Below are positions 44,497 to 53,205 of a DNA stretch of 64,000 bases, piece by piece. Below the pieces are notes generated by a model. That model was not told the origin of the DNA. It saw only the letters and a program-made list of their open reading frames with translations, and made no database searches. Position 1 is the first letter of the stretch; every line of letters starts with the position of its first letter. The translations under genes were made by a program, and so were the position numbers. Source of the stretch: Myxococcales bacterium. Lineage in GTDB: Bacteria > Myxococcota > Polyangia > Polyangiales > Polyangiaceae. The stretch lies in assembly GCA_003151595.1 (NCBI GenBank), contig PLXW01000047.1:1-64000 (forward strand), in the 5' to 3' direction.

Positions 44497-45732
44497 TCAC
44501 AGCTTCGCTTTGACGACCGCGAAGGCGCGATTCTTCCCGTCGAAATAGCCGAGAAGCCCGGCATCGCCGATCGTTCCCCACACGAAGTCGGCGCGCACTT
44601 GTAGCGAGAGCGCCTCGAGGAAGCTCCACGTCACCGAGGGCTCGACCCACGCGTCGCCGTTGTCTACGCCCTTGAACGCGAACGCGCTGACCTCGAGTCG
44701 TCGATCGAAGAACCCCTTTTGGATTCGACCGCTCGCCCACTGCCGGTTCAACGTCCCCTGGCGGTCGTACTCGTACTGCACGGAGAAGACCCAATCGTCG
44801 TCGAAAGACAGGTCGCCCTCGGCCACGGTCTGCGACTCGATCACGCGATTGGGCGCGGCGAGCACGGGTGACTGCGTCGGCTCGTTGAAGTTGAGGACCG
44901 AGTCGGCGCGCACGATGAGGTGATCGCCCATCGGCTTGGTGAGACTCAAGCCGCCAGTCTCGACGCGATCGACGATCGGCCGTAGCGCGAACCCCGCGCT
45001 CGGCGTGCCGACGACGCCGGTGGAGACGAGCTGATAGACGGGCGTGCGGTTCCAATGCGAATAGAAGAGCGCCGAGAGATCCCAACCGCCGACGAGGTAT
45101 CCAATGCGTCCTCCCCCTTCGCCATAGACGAAGGCGTGATCGACCGGGAACGTCGGCGCCGGCAAGAGCGGAGGCCCCGCCGGCAAGAACGGCGAGCCGC
45201 TCTCCGGCAAGATCGGACCGCGCGGAATGGGAGTGACGATGCCTTGCACGCGAAAAGGACCGCCCGTGTATTGCACGTTCGCCGCGAGCACCGGCAGGCG
45301 CACGAAGTCGACGTCGAGGAAGAGCGGGTCGCGCACGTCGCGCGGGTTCACGATGTCGGCGACCGGAAAGCCGAGCGTCTCGCCCCACGTGATCTCCTGG
45401 AAGCCGAACGTCGCCGTGACGTGCTCGGTCCGCCGGAGCAGCGCGAGATCGCGAATGCTCACTTCCGTGTTGGTCAGCGCGAAGTCGTAGAACGCACGCG
45501 CGCCGAGGCGAAGCTCCCACGTGGAGCCGGTCTTTTCATTGCGCGCGAGGATCGGCTTCGTACGAAAGAGCGCATAGGAGAGGTTGCGCGTCACGGTGCC
45601 GTCGAACAGCACCGATACCTGGTGGCCCGCTTCGAAATCCGTATCGCCCGGCTCCAGCGCCAGCGCCGCGTGAGACGATGCGACGAACGCGCATCCCACT
45701 GCCGCAGCGAAAGCGCGCGCCTTCGCTGTCAC
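44497..45732 (-). CDS. outer-membrane beta-barrel protein (DUF1302/porin-like)
   Basis: A protein of 411 residues with a signal peptide (cleavage near ALALE) and a barrel of alternating strands through to the C-terminus (GLLGYFDGKNRAFAVVKAKL style end). Strands such as ELRLGARAFYDFAL, TATFGFQEITWGETLG and WVFSVQYEYDR resemble the DUF1302 proteins often encoded next to LolA-like carriers and FtsX permeases. GTG start overlaps the stop of the LolA-like gene (GTGA). Probably the outer-membrane acceptor or exit of the export set. Confidence 0.5.
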   Translation of the reverse strand: MTAKARAFAAAVGCAFVASSHAALALEPGDTDFEAGHQVSVLFDGTVTRNLSYALFRTKPILARNEKTGSTWELRLGARAFYDFALTNTEVSIRDLALLRRTEHVTATFGFQEITWGETLGFPVADIVNPRDVRDPLFLDVDFVRLPVLAANVQYTGGPFRVQGIVTPIPRGPILPESGSPFLPAGPPLLPAPTFPVDHAFVYGEGGGRIGYLVGGWDLSALFYSHWNRTPVYQLVSTGVVGTPSAGFALRPIVDRVETGGLSLTKPMGDHLIVRADSVLNFNEPTQSPVLAAPNRVIESQTVAEGDLSFDDDWVFSVQYEYDRQGTLNRQWASGRIQKGFFDRRLEVSAFAFKGVDNGDAWVEPSVTWSFLEALSLQVRADFVWGTIGDAGLLGYFDGKNRAFAVVKAKL

Positions 45733-46457
45733 TTCAGGTTTTCGGCGTAGAAGATCGATGCGGGGAACTGTCGCGGAATCGCGTCCACGATCTGGATGTC
45801 GGAGTAGTCGGCCGCACGAAGCGCATCGGCAATGTGGATCACGCTCGGGCGATCTTTGCCCGAGATCGGCTTGTACGCCAAGAAGTCGGCGCGCTTCAGG
45901 GGCATGCCCGCAGGCGTCAGGAACTCCGCACGGAGCGGGTGATACGACCCCTTCTCGATCACGAGACGAATCTTCTCATACGTCAGCCCGCGTTTTGTCG
46001 CCGTCAGAAAGAGCGTCCACTGTTGCGGGGTCTGCGACTCGATCACGGGTGTGTAATCACCGGTCCATCGGCAACGACAGATGTCGCCGTTCGCTGCTTG
46101 ACCGACGAGACGCTGGCTGAGCGTCACGCGAACCGCGCGCCTCAAATTCGGAACGTAGGCCCACATGTCCTGATCGACCATGAGACCCATTCGCCCGCGA
46201 TCGCGCGCCGGGCGAATCGTCTTGATGAGCGTGCGCGTGTTCCCCTGGATCGACGCTTCGATCTCGGTGTCTTCGCTGGTCGACGAGCTCTTGACGATGC
46301 AGTGGAGGAAGTACGAGTCCGCCGGATTACGCACCTCGTCGGCGCGGCGAAGGATGTCGTCCGGCGAGTCGGCGGCGCGGGCGGAGCGCGAGCCGAATAC
46401 GACGGCCGCAGCGATCGCGCCGGCGTGACCGAGGAAATGACGTCGACCGAGGAGCAT
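45729..46457 (-). CDS. LolA-like periplasmic carrier, outer-membrane lipoprotein-sorting type
   Basis: A protein of 242 residues with a twin-arginine-like signal (GRRHFLGHAGAIAAAVVFG, cut near ARA). The mature part matches the pattern of the LolA-like family of lipoprotein-sorting proteins (about 220 residues): DDILRRADEVRNP, a strand with MWAYVPNLRRAVRV, YTPVIESQTPQQW, and a C-terminal DAIPRQFPASIFYAENL. Such proteins shuttle lipidated cargo across the periplasm. I chose ATG 46457; a TTG start at 46502 would overlap the ATPase gene. Sits 13 bases after the ATPase gene, in one operon with the barrel. Confidence 0.5.
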   Translation of the reverse strand: MLLGRRHFLGHAGAIAAAVVFGSRSARAADSPDDILRRADEVRNPADSYFLHCIVKSSSTSEDTEIEASIQGNTRTLIKTIRPARDRGRMGLMVDQDMWAYVPNLRRAVRVTLSQRLVGQAANGDICRCRWTGDYTPVIESQTPQQWTLFLTATKRGLTYEKIRLVIEKGSYHPLRAEFLTPAGMPLKRADFLAYKPISGKDRPSVIHIADALRAADYSDIQIVDAIPRQFPASIFYAENLK

Positions 46458-46470
46458 CGACCTTGAGGCG

Positions 46471-47145
46471 CTAGGCGGCGAGCGCGCCGTCACGGAGCGC
46501 AATTTGAGTCGGGATGAGTGAGTGCACCATGGGATCGTGGCTGGACACGATCACTGTGACGTTGGACGAGGCGTGAAGCTTCAATAGAAGGTCGAGAATC
46601 GTCCGCCCGGTGGCCTGATCGAGGCTGGCGGTAGGTTCGTCGGCCAGAATGACCCGCGGTTGCTTCGCGAGCGCGCGCGCGATCGCGACCCGCTGCCGCT
46701 GTCCGCCGCTCATCTCGAGCGGGCGCTGCCGACGTTGCTCCGTGAGCTGCACCGCTTCGAGCGCCGACGCGACGCGCGCGCGCCGCTCCGACAGGGTCAA
46801 GTCGTGGCGTCGCAAGAAGAACTCCACGTTCTCCTCGGCCGACAAGACCGGAATCAAATGGAACTGCTGAAAGACGTACCCAATGTCGAAGCGCCGCAGA
46901 CGATTGCGCTCCTTCTCGGCGAGCGCCGACACCGACTTCCCTTCGAAGCGAATCGTCCCCTCCTGGGTAGGCTCGATGAGCCCCAGCAAATTGAGGAGCG
47001 TCGTCTTCCCCGAGCCCGAAGGCCCCGTCAGACAAACGAGCGCGCCGCGCGGAATGGATAGCGACACGCCACGGAGCGCGTCGACGCGGTGCTTGCCGAG
47101 CGCGTAACCGAAACGCACGTCCTCGAGGTCGTAGAGGCTTTCCAT
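46471..47145 (-). CDS. ABC transporter ATPase, LolD/MacB type
   Basis: A protein of 224 residues with Walker A GPSGSGKTT, Q-loop YVFQQFHLIP, signature MSGGQRQRVAIARAL, Walker B VILADEPTASLD and switch His (SSHD). This is the LolD/MacB/FtsE class that pairs with FtsX-type permeases. It is the only ATPase of the group, so it may energise both paralogous permeases at 43275 and 47218. Divergent from the second permease, 72 bases apart, and upstream of the LolA-like and barrel genes. Confidence 0.5.
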   Translation of the reverse strand: MESLYDLEDVRFGYALGKHRVDALRGVSLSIPRGALVCLTGPSGSGKTTLLNLLGLIEPTQEGTIRFEGKSVSALAEKERNRLRRFDIGYVFQQFHLIPVLSAEENVEFFLRRHDLTLSERRARVASALEAVQLTEQRRQRPLEMSGGQRQRVAIARALAKQPRVILADEPTASLDQATGRTILDLLLKLHASSNVTVIVSSHDPMVHSLIPTQIALRDGALAA

Positions 47146-47217
47146 CCTTGGGGACGAGAGCGCGCACTTCGGCGCACTGGCGTCGTATTTCCATACTACC
47201 CTCGTCGCGGAGTGTCG

Positions 47218-48423
47218 ATGCTCCTCCGCGCCGCGTTTCGCAACGTCCTCCGATCGCCCCGAAGGACCCTCGCCGTCCTCGCGACGATCGCGTTCGGCGT
47301 GCTCTTCTTGGGTCTCTTCCGCGCGTTCAACGGCGGACTGCTCGAGAGCGTGAAAGAGAGCACGATCCACGCGCGCTACGGGCACGGGCAGATCGACGAG
47401 CGTGGCTACCTCGAGCACGTGTACGAGCGGCCGTGGGAGCACTGGATCGCCGACTACGCGCCGCTCCGCAAAGCGCTGAAGGAGAGCGGAGTCGCGCGCG
47501 ACGTGTTCCCGCGCGTGACGTTCGCGGCGCTGCTCACCAACGACAGGACGAACGTCGCCGCCATCGGGCAGGGGATCGACGCCGCGGCCGAAGCGAGCTT
47601 CTTCAATCTCCTTCACGTCGAAGAGGGACAGCCGCTGATGCACGAAGAGACCGGCGTGCTCCTCGGCGCGGGACTCGCGAAGTCGCTCGATCGCAAAGTG
47701 GGCGATCGCGTCACGGTCCTCACCAACACGCTCGAGGGGAGCTTCAACGGCGTCGACCTGACCGTGACCGGCATCTTCCACACGGGCTCGCCAGATCTCG
47801 ACGAGACCCTGTTCCGAATGCAGCTCACGACGGCGCAATCGCTCCTCGCGACCGATCGAGTCGAGGCGGTGGCCGTGGGGCTCGCCGACGAGAACGATTG
47901 GCCGAAGGTCGAGGCGATCGTGGCGCGCGATTTCCCGACGCTCGAAGCCACGCCGTTCAACGTGATCGACAAGGTGAACTACCAGCAGTTCGTCGACTGG
48001 CTGAAGTCGCAGTTCGGCGTCATCGAGTTCGTGGTGTTGCTGATCGTGCTCCTCGGGATCTTCAACAACGTCTCGACGGGCGTGCTCGAGCGAAAGCAAG
48101 AGATTGGCTGCCTCAAAGCGAACGGCGACGCGGCGAGCGACGTGATGCACATGATCGGGCTCGAGGCGCTGCTCCTCGCCCTCGCCGGAACGCTCCTCGG
48201 CGCGGCGCTGGTGCTGGCGATCGTGCACGGGGCACTTCGCGACGGCTTCATGATGCCGCCGACGCCCGGGATCACGCGCGCGTCGCGAATGATGCTTCTC
48301 ATTCCCGCGCGCGTGCTCGTCGCGACGTGCGCCGGACCTTTCTTCGCCACCCTCGTCGCCGCATTCCTCGCCGGGCTCCGCGTCGCGCGCATGCCGATCG
48401 CGGAAGCGCTCCGCGCGTCGTGA
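47218..48423 (+). CDS. FtsX/MacB-type ABC transporter permease, paralogue
   Basis: A protein of 401 residues with the same layout as the permease at 43275-44495: helix one (LAVLATIAFGVLFLGLF), periplasmic domain with YERPWEHWIADYAP, and three C-terminal helices with LERKQEIGCLKANG. The ATG at 47218 directly precedes the amphipathic MLLRAAFRNVLRSPRR start typical of the family; the longer frame runs into the ATPase gene. The two permeases could form a LolC/LolE-like heterodimer. It ends 13 bases before the glycosyltransferase gene. Confidence 0.5.
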   Translation: MLLRAAFRNVLRSPRRTLAVLATIAFGVLFLGLFRAFNGGLLESVKESTIHARYGHGQIDERGYLEHVYERPWEHWIADYAPLRKALKESGVARDVFPRVTFAALLTNDRTNVAAIGQGIDAAAEASFFNLLHVEEGQPLMHEETGVLLGAGLAKSLDRKVGDRVTVLTNTLEGSFNGVDLTVTGIFHTGSPDLDETLFRMQLTTAQSLLATDRVEAVAVGLADENDWPKVEAIVARDFPTLEATPFNVIDKVNYQQFVDWLKSQFGVIEFVVLLIVLLGIFNNVSTGVLERKQEIGCLKANGDAASDVMHMIGLEALLLALAGTLLGAALVLAIVHGALRDGFMMPPTPGITRASRMMLLIPARVLVATCAGPFFATLVAAFLAGLRVARMPIAEALRAS

Positions 48424-48436
48424 AGCGCTGCGGTCG

Positions 48437-49666
48437 ATGCTGACCGGGGTCGTCGTCACGCTGCTGGCGGTGAGCGCGCTTCGAGGCGCATCCGCGCTCC
48501 GCAACCAACGCGCCTTCTGGCGCAACGCGCGCGCGAAGCTCGCGGCGTCGCCGACGGGCTACGCGCGCAAAGCCTCGGTCGTCGCGCCGGTGAAGGGGAT
48601 CGATCCCGACTTCCAGGCGACGCTGCGAGGGCTCCTCGCGCAGCACTACGGCGCTCCCTACGAGCTCCTGTTCGTGGTCGAAGACGAGCGCGACCCGGCC
48701 TTCGCCGCGATCCATGCCGCCCACACCGAGGCAGTGACGAGCGGCACGTGCCGCGCTTCGCACGTCGAAGTCATCGTCGCCGGACTCTGCGTCGATCGCG
48801 GACAGAAGGTTCACAACCAGACCGAGGCGCTGAAGCGCGCGGCCGCTGACGTCGAGATCTTCGCGTTCGTGGACTCCGACGGCCGCCCGGATCCCGACTG
48901 GCTCGCGAGCTTGGTCGAGCCGCTCGCGCGCGACGACGTCGGCGTAGCCACCGGTTTCCGCTGGTACGTCCCGATTCGCGGGGGCTTCGCGTCGTCGATG
49001 GCGAGCCTGTGGAACGCGATGGCCGTCACGTTGATCGGCGGCGAGCGTCGCGCGTTCGCGTGGGGCGGCGCGATGGCCATGCGCCGCGAGACGTTCGCGC
49101 GCGCCAAGGTCGACGAGCACTGGCGCGGATCGGTGAGCGACGACGGCGCGGTGTCGATGGCCGTGAAACGCGCCGGGCTCGGGATCGCGTTCGTCCCCAA
49201 GTGCCTCGTCCCCTCGCTCCACGATTTCACGCTCGCGTCGCTCTGGGAGTTCGTCGTGAGGCAGTACGTCGTCCTCCGCGTCTACACGCCGCACCTACAT
49301 CGCCTAGCGCTGATCTCGATGATGCTCAGCGTGACCGGATTCGCGGGCGGCGTCGTGATGAGCGTCGCCGGCATCGTCGCGCACAGTCCGGTATGGATCG
49401 TCATCGCGCTCACGGCGCTCGTCTACGTGCTGAACGTCGCGCTGGGTGCGGTCCGCTATGCGAACGCGCGGGCGGCGCTCCCGGCGCATGGCGACGCGCT
49501 TGCCAAGACGCGAGGCGTGTACCTGTTCGCGGGCCCGCTGGCGTGGGGGCTCAACCTCGCCGCGCTCGCCGCATCGAGCGTGCGTCGCACGTTGGTGTGG
49601 CGCGGCATTCGGTACGAGCTTCGTACGGCGCACGATCTCGTCATCGAGCGACCACCTCGTCCGTGA
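48437..49666 (+). CDS. ceramide-glucosyltransferase-like GT2 membrane glycosyltransferase
   Basis: A protein of 409 residues. After an N-terminal membrane helix the GT-A domain begins with VVAPVKGIDPDFQATLRGLL and LLFVVEDERDPA, has the metal motif VDSDGRPD, and a third Asp in SDDGAVSMAVKRAG; three or four membrane helices follow. The Q-x-x-R-W motif is degenerate (VRQYVVLRVY). This is the pattern of bacterial ceramide glucosyltransferases and hopanoid-associated HpnI. It would add a sugar to a lipid on the inner membrane, in line with the locus. Probably co-transcribed with the permease. Confidence 0.5.
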   Translation: MLTGVVVTLLAVSALRGASALRNQRAFWRNARAKLAASPTGYARKASVVAPVKGIDPDFQATLRGLLAQHYGAPYELLFVVEDERDPAFAAIHAAHTEAVTSGTCRASHVEVIVAGLCVDRGQKVHNQTEALKRAAADVEIFAFVDSDGRPDPDWLASLVEPLARDDVGVATGFRWYVPIRGGFASSMASLWNAMAVTLIGGERRAFAWGGAMAMRRETFARAKVDEHWRGSVSDDGAVSMAVKRAGLGIAFVPKCLVPSLHDFTLASLWEFVVRQYVVLRVYTPHLHRLALISMMLSVTGFAGGVVMSVAGIVAHSPVWIVIALTALVYVLNVALGAVRYANARAALPAHGDALAKTRGVYLFAGPLAWGLNLAALAASSVRRTLVWRGIRYELRTAHDLVIERPPRP

Positions 49667-49675
49667 GGCGCGGTC

Positions 49676-51106
49676 TCAGCCGGCGTCGACGCGTTTGATG
49701 GCCCGTGCGACACGCGCCGCGCTCTTCTTGCGATCGATCCGCGCGCGGTGCCGTGCATCGCGTTTGATCTTCCCCTCGAGGACGTCCGACAGCGAAGGAA
49801 AGCGCCGAAAGATCTCCGCGCGCCGCGCCTCGACCCCTTCGCCGATGAGCACGCGTCGCCCGCCGGGCGTGCGATGGATGAACGATTTGCTCGACTGGAG
49901 CATCGCGTAAATCGCCTGCTCGTCGCGGAAGTCGTCGGTGCTCTGGAACGAGCGCCCCGAGTACCACCACCCCTCGTCGTCCTTCACCACGCGGTCGCCC
50001 ATGAAGTGCCAGAGACGGTTCTCTTCGTCGCGTCGCTTGTAGAGTTTGTTTTCGTCGATCGCGCCCAAGTATTCCGGGCAGACGTTTGGACCTGACACCC
50101 AGAGCCCTTCGGGACGCGGGTCGACGGCGAGCTCTGGAATCGGCGCGCCGACGAACAGGGTTTGGTACAGGCCGCGCGCGCGACTCTTCTTCACGGCGTC
50201 GCGCGCGTCCGCATGCGCCACGGGCTCGACCTCGGTGCCGCCGTAGATATGGCTGAAGTTGGTCTCGGGGAAACGAGCGAACGCCGCCTCGAGCACCGCG
50301 CAGTCGCACAACGCGCCGCCGACGCCGATGAAGTGAAATCCGGAGAACCCCGGAGCCTGGACGAGTCGCGCGAGGAACGCGGGCCCGCACGCCGCGCTCG
50401 CAGGCTTCAGCGGAGGAGGGAGCGCGCCGATCACCGCGAGCTGCTCGGCGTTCCACGAGTGAGGAACGAGGATCGTCGTTCGCCCTTTGGATAGATGAAG
50501 AAGAACCAGATTGGGAAAAATGGACAGATCGGGGCGCGGGTCATCGGCCTCGGCGTCGTACTTCGCGAACATGTCCTCGACGGTCACGAGGTAGCCGTGC
50601 GTTCGAACGATCCCTTTGGGCTCGCCAGAGGTCCCCGACGAGAACGTGACGATGGCGTGCGCGCCGGGATCGACGTCGGCCACAGCGAGCTCCGACGCGC
50701 CTTCGGCGTCGAACGTCTTCGGAGCGATCCAATTGGGGATCCGACGTATGGCCTCGACGCGAAGCCCCCAGAGCTGCCCGAGCGCAGGAGCGAGAAAGAC
50801 CTTCGGCTTGATGAGCCCCAGCACCTTGTCGATCTTGTTCGGTGCCATCCACGGCTCGACGAACACGACTCCTGCGCCGAGCGCGAGGATGGCCACGATC
50901 GCCGCGTAAAGTCGTGGCCCGGGGAGATCGAGCACCAAGACGTGATCGCCGGGACCGACGCCGGCCTTGCGAAAGATCGCCTGCGCGCGCGCCGAGAGAT
51001 CGCGCAGCTCGCCGAAGGTGATCGATCGCTTGATGGTCCATACCGCGATGTTCTCGCGGCGCGCGTGCATCGCGCGGACGGCGCCACCAATCCAGTTTCG
51101 AGCCAT
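49676..51106 (-). CDS. acyl-AMP ligase (AMP-dependent synthetase family)
   Basis: A protein of 476 residues with the adenylation core: P-loop TFSSGTSGEPKG, YGGTEVEP for the acyl/adenine pocket, and a hinge WWYSGR near the C-terminal subdomain. Overall shorter than typical acyl-CoA synthetases, and the usual C-terminal Lys motif is not obvious; the tail is basic (RARIDRKKSAARVARAIKR). OleC-type olefin beta-lactone synthetases are a similar short class and are a possible alternative. Activates a fatty or other carboxylic acid. Convergent with the glycosyltransferase, divergent from the Sfp gene. Confidence 0.5.
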   Translation of the reverse strand: MARNWIGGAVRAMHARRENIAVWTIKRSITFGELRDLSARAQAIFRKAGVGPGDHVLVLDLPGPRLYAAIVAILALGAGVVFVEPWMAPNKIDKVLGLIKPKVFLAPALGQLWGLRVEAIRRIPNWIAPKTFDAEGASELAVADVDPGAHAIVTFSSGTSGEPKGIVRTHGYLVTVEDMFAKYDAEADDPRPDLSIFPNLVLLHLSKGRTTILVPHSWNAEQLAVIGALPPPLKPASAACGPAFLARLVQAPGFSGFHFIGVGGALCDCAVLEAAFARFPETNFSHIYGGTEVEPVAHADARDAVKKSRARGLYQTLFVGAPIPELAVDPRPEGLWVSGPNVCPEYLGAIDENKLYKRRDEENRLWHFMGDRVVKDDEGWWYSGRSFQSTDDFRDEQAIYAMLQSSKSFIHRTPGGRRVLIGEGVEARRAEIFRRFPSLSDVLEGKIKRDARHRARIDRKKSAARVARAIKRVDAG

Positions 51107-51177
51107 GTCAGCGCGAGCATAGCGTCCAGTGGGCGAAGCGTCGCCTAGGCGAAGCGCGTAGAGTTGGGACAGCGCAC

Positions 51178-51951
51178 GTGGACTTCAACACCGACCTCCA
51201 CGGTCTCCAACCGCCGTGTCCGAGCGAGACCCTCGACACCGCAGGCGTGGTCGATCTCCACTACGTCACGTGGGACCGCGATCCCGAGCCGACGTGGTTG
51301 GCGCGCTACGAGGCGTGGATGACCCCCGACGAGCGCGAGCGCCACGGCCGCTTTCGGTTCGCGCGCGATCGTCACATGTTCCTGATCACGCGCGCACTCG
51401 TGCGCTCGGCGCTGTCGCTCTACGCGCGCGTCGAACCCCAAGCGTGGCGGTTCGCGATCGGCTCGCACGGCAAGCCACGAGTCGATGACCGCATCGAAGC
51501 GCCGCGACTCGCGTTCAATCTGTCGAACGCGCACGGGATGGTCGTGTGCGCCGTGAGTCGACACGAGCACCTCGGCGTCGACGTCGAGGACGTCACGCGC
51601 TCGGGCGAGACGCTGGACATCGCCGATCGTTTCTTCTCACCGAGCGAAGTGAGAGCGCTCCGGGCGCTACCGACCGCGCGACAGCGTCCGCGCTTCTTCG
51701 AACTCTGGACGCTGAAGGAGAGCTACATCAAGGCGCGCGGCCTCGGGCTTGCAATACCGCTCGATCAGTTCTCGTTCCAGCTCGACCACGGTCCACCGAT
51801 CCGCGTCTCGTTCGACGCACGACTCGACGACCACAGAGAGCGCTGGCACTTCGCGAGCCTCCGCTTCTCTCCCCGGTATCTGATCGCCGTCGGGGTGGAT
51901 TCCGGAACCGAGCCTCTCGTGCTGCGCGCCGCCAGCCACGCGCTCACGTGA
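51178..51951 (+). CDS. Sfp-type 4'-phosphopantetheinyl transferase
   Basis: A protein of 257 residues with FNLSNAHGMVVCAV, LGVDVEDV (metal-binding Asp and Glu) and FFELWTLKESYIKARGLGL, the three hallmark motifs. It transfers phosphopantetheine from CoA to carrier proteins of fatty acid, polyketide or nonribosomal peptide synthesis. Starts with GTG. No carrier protein or megasynthase is encoded in the window, so it may serve a carrier elsewhere. Its end overlaps the convergent cyclase gene by eight bases. Confidence 0.5.
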   Translation: MDFNTDLHGLQPPCPSETLDTAGVVDLHYVTWDRDPEPTWLARYEAWMTPDERERHGRFRFARDRHMFLITRALVRSALSLYARVEPQAWRFAIGSHGKPRVDDRIEAPRLAFNLSNAHGMVVCAVSRHEHLGVDVEDVTRSGETLDIADRFFSPSEVRALRALPTARQRPRFFELWTLKESYIKARGLGLAIPLDQFSFQLDHGPPIRVSFDARLDDHRERWHFASLRFSPRYLIAVGVDSGTEPLVLRAASHALT

Positions 51952-52939
51952 GCGCCGCTATCTCGACTTCGACCCTATTGCGTCCGTGCGCCTTCGCCGC
52001 GTAGAGCGCGGCGTCGGAGCGTTTCAACCAGCCGTCGAGCGATCCACTCGAGCCGCCGCTCAACGCCGCGATCCCGGCGCTGATCGTCACGAACGGAAGC
52101 CGTGCACCCGGCGCGTGCGGGATGCGCAGTCGCTCCACGGCTTGTCGCGCCCTGTCCATGGCCGACGCGGCCTCCGCGAGCGATTGCTCCGGCAAGATCG
52201 CCAGGAACTCTTCACCCCCGTAGCGATAGAACCCGTCGCCGCGCCGCAGCGCCTCGTGAAGTGCGTTCGCCACTTGGCGCAGAGCCTCGTCGCCTGCGAG
52301 GTGGCCGAAGTGATCGTTGTAGGACTTGAACTCGTCGACGTCGCAGAGGGCCGCGCAGTACCGATGATTATACCTCTCCGCGCGCGCCGCGAGCGCCTCC
52401 AGGTCCTCGGCGAGCGCGAGACGATTGAGCGCCGCGGTCAGCGGATCGGTGCGCGCAGCCACGAAGGCACGCTCGCTGTCACGACGTAGAACGGAGTTGT
52501 TCGCCCGGAGCTGGCGCTGGAGCGAGACCACGCGGCGCGCGGCTTCGAGTCGCGCGTCGAGCTCATCGAGGTCGATCGGTTTCGAAATGTAGTCGTCGGC
52601 TCCGGCGCGCATCCCCTCGACGAAGTGCTCCTTGTCGTCGTTGCCGGTCAGGAAGATGAAGTGAGTGTACGAGCGCAAAGGGTCTTCGGCGCGGATCGAG
52701 CGACACAGTTGGAGCCCGTCCATCCGCGGCATTCTCCAGTCGGAGACGATGACGTCGGCCCTCTCTCTTTCGTGCATCTCCAAAGCCTCGAGCCCGTCGC
52801 GCGCCAGCACGCAAGCGTGACCCAAGGTGCGGATGGCGTCCTCGACCAGCTCGCGTGCGTCGGGGTCGTCATCGACGATGAGGACCTTGAGCGCTTCGGC
52901 GTTCGCGTCGTGGCAGGTCGTGAAGGTTGCGAGTGTCAT
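51944..52939 (-). CDS. response regulator with GGDEF diguanylate cyclase domain
   Basis: A protein of 331 residues. REC domain (residues 17-135) with acidic pocket VDDD, phospho-acceptor Asp67 (VSDWRMP) and Lys120; linker helix; GGDEF domain with active GGEEF (241-245) and an intact RxxD feedback site (RRGD, 232-235) five residues before it. It should make c-di-GMP from GTP on phosphorylation and be product-inhibited. No partner kinase adjacent. Its start overlaps the stop of a small membrane protein gene (ATGA). It is the only cyclase in the window, 10 kb from the PilZ-HMG-CoA reductase fusion. Confidence 0.5.
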   Translation of the reverse strand: MTLATFTTCHDANAEALKVLIVDDDPDARELVEDAIRTLGHACVLARDGLEALEMHERERADVIVSDWRMPRMDGLQLCRSIRAEDPLRSYTHFIFLTGNDDKEHFVEGMRAGADDYISKPIDLDELDARLEAARRVVSLQRQLRANNSVLRRDSERAFVAARTDPLTAALNRLALAEDLEALAARAERYNHRYCAALCDVDEFKSYNDHFGHLAGDEALRQVANALHEALRRGDGFYRYGGEEFLAILPEQSLAEAASAMDRARQAVERLRIPHAPGARLPFVTISAGIAALSGGSSGSLDGWLKRSDAALYAAKAHGRNRVEVEIAALT

Positions 52940-53205
52940 GAGGCGTGAATGGTGGGCGAGCGTGGCGCGAATGCGAGCTCCCCGAACAGCCGGCTGAGCC
53001 CGAAGCCGACGCCGACGAGCGCGACTGCGCGGGTGAGCCTCGCGCCGACGAGCGCGCCTACGACGAAGCTTCCCGCGGCAACCGCTGCCACGAAGGCGAT
53101 CGGGCGGGTTTTCAGCGCTCCGCGAAGCGTGGCCGGAAGGCGGCGACTGATGCGTAGGAAGGCACCCTGATCGGTGGTGCGTGCAGAAGTGGGACTTGTG
53201 TCCAT
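52936..53205 (-). CDS. small membrane protein of unknown function
   Basis: A protein of 89 residues. After a short polar start (MDTSPTSARTTDQGAF) it has a basic stretch and one or two membrane helices (PIAFVAAVAAGSFVVGALVGA, then VALVGVGFGLSRLFG). GGAGGA lies just before the ATG at 53205; the longer open frame is a shadow of the divergent gene. Coupled by a four-base overlap to the REC-GGDEF gene, so it may localise or modulate the cyclase; that is inference. Confidence 0.5.
   Translation of the reverse strand: MDTSPTSARTTDQGAFLRISRRLPATLRGALKTRPIAFVAAVAAGSFVVGALVGARLTRAVALVGVGFGLSRLFGELAFAPRSPTIHAS

Noticed and set aside
31941..52939. A PKS or NRPS gene cluster
   Set aside because: A condensation-like protein, acyl-AMP ligase and PPTase are present, but no carrier, ketosynthase or module-type protein occurs in the window.
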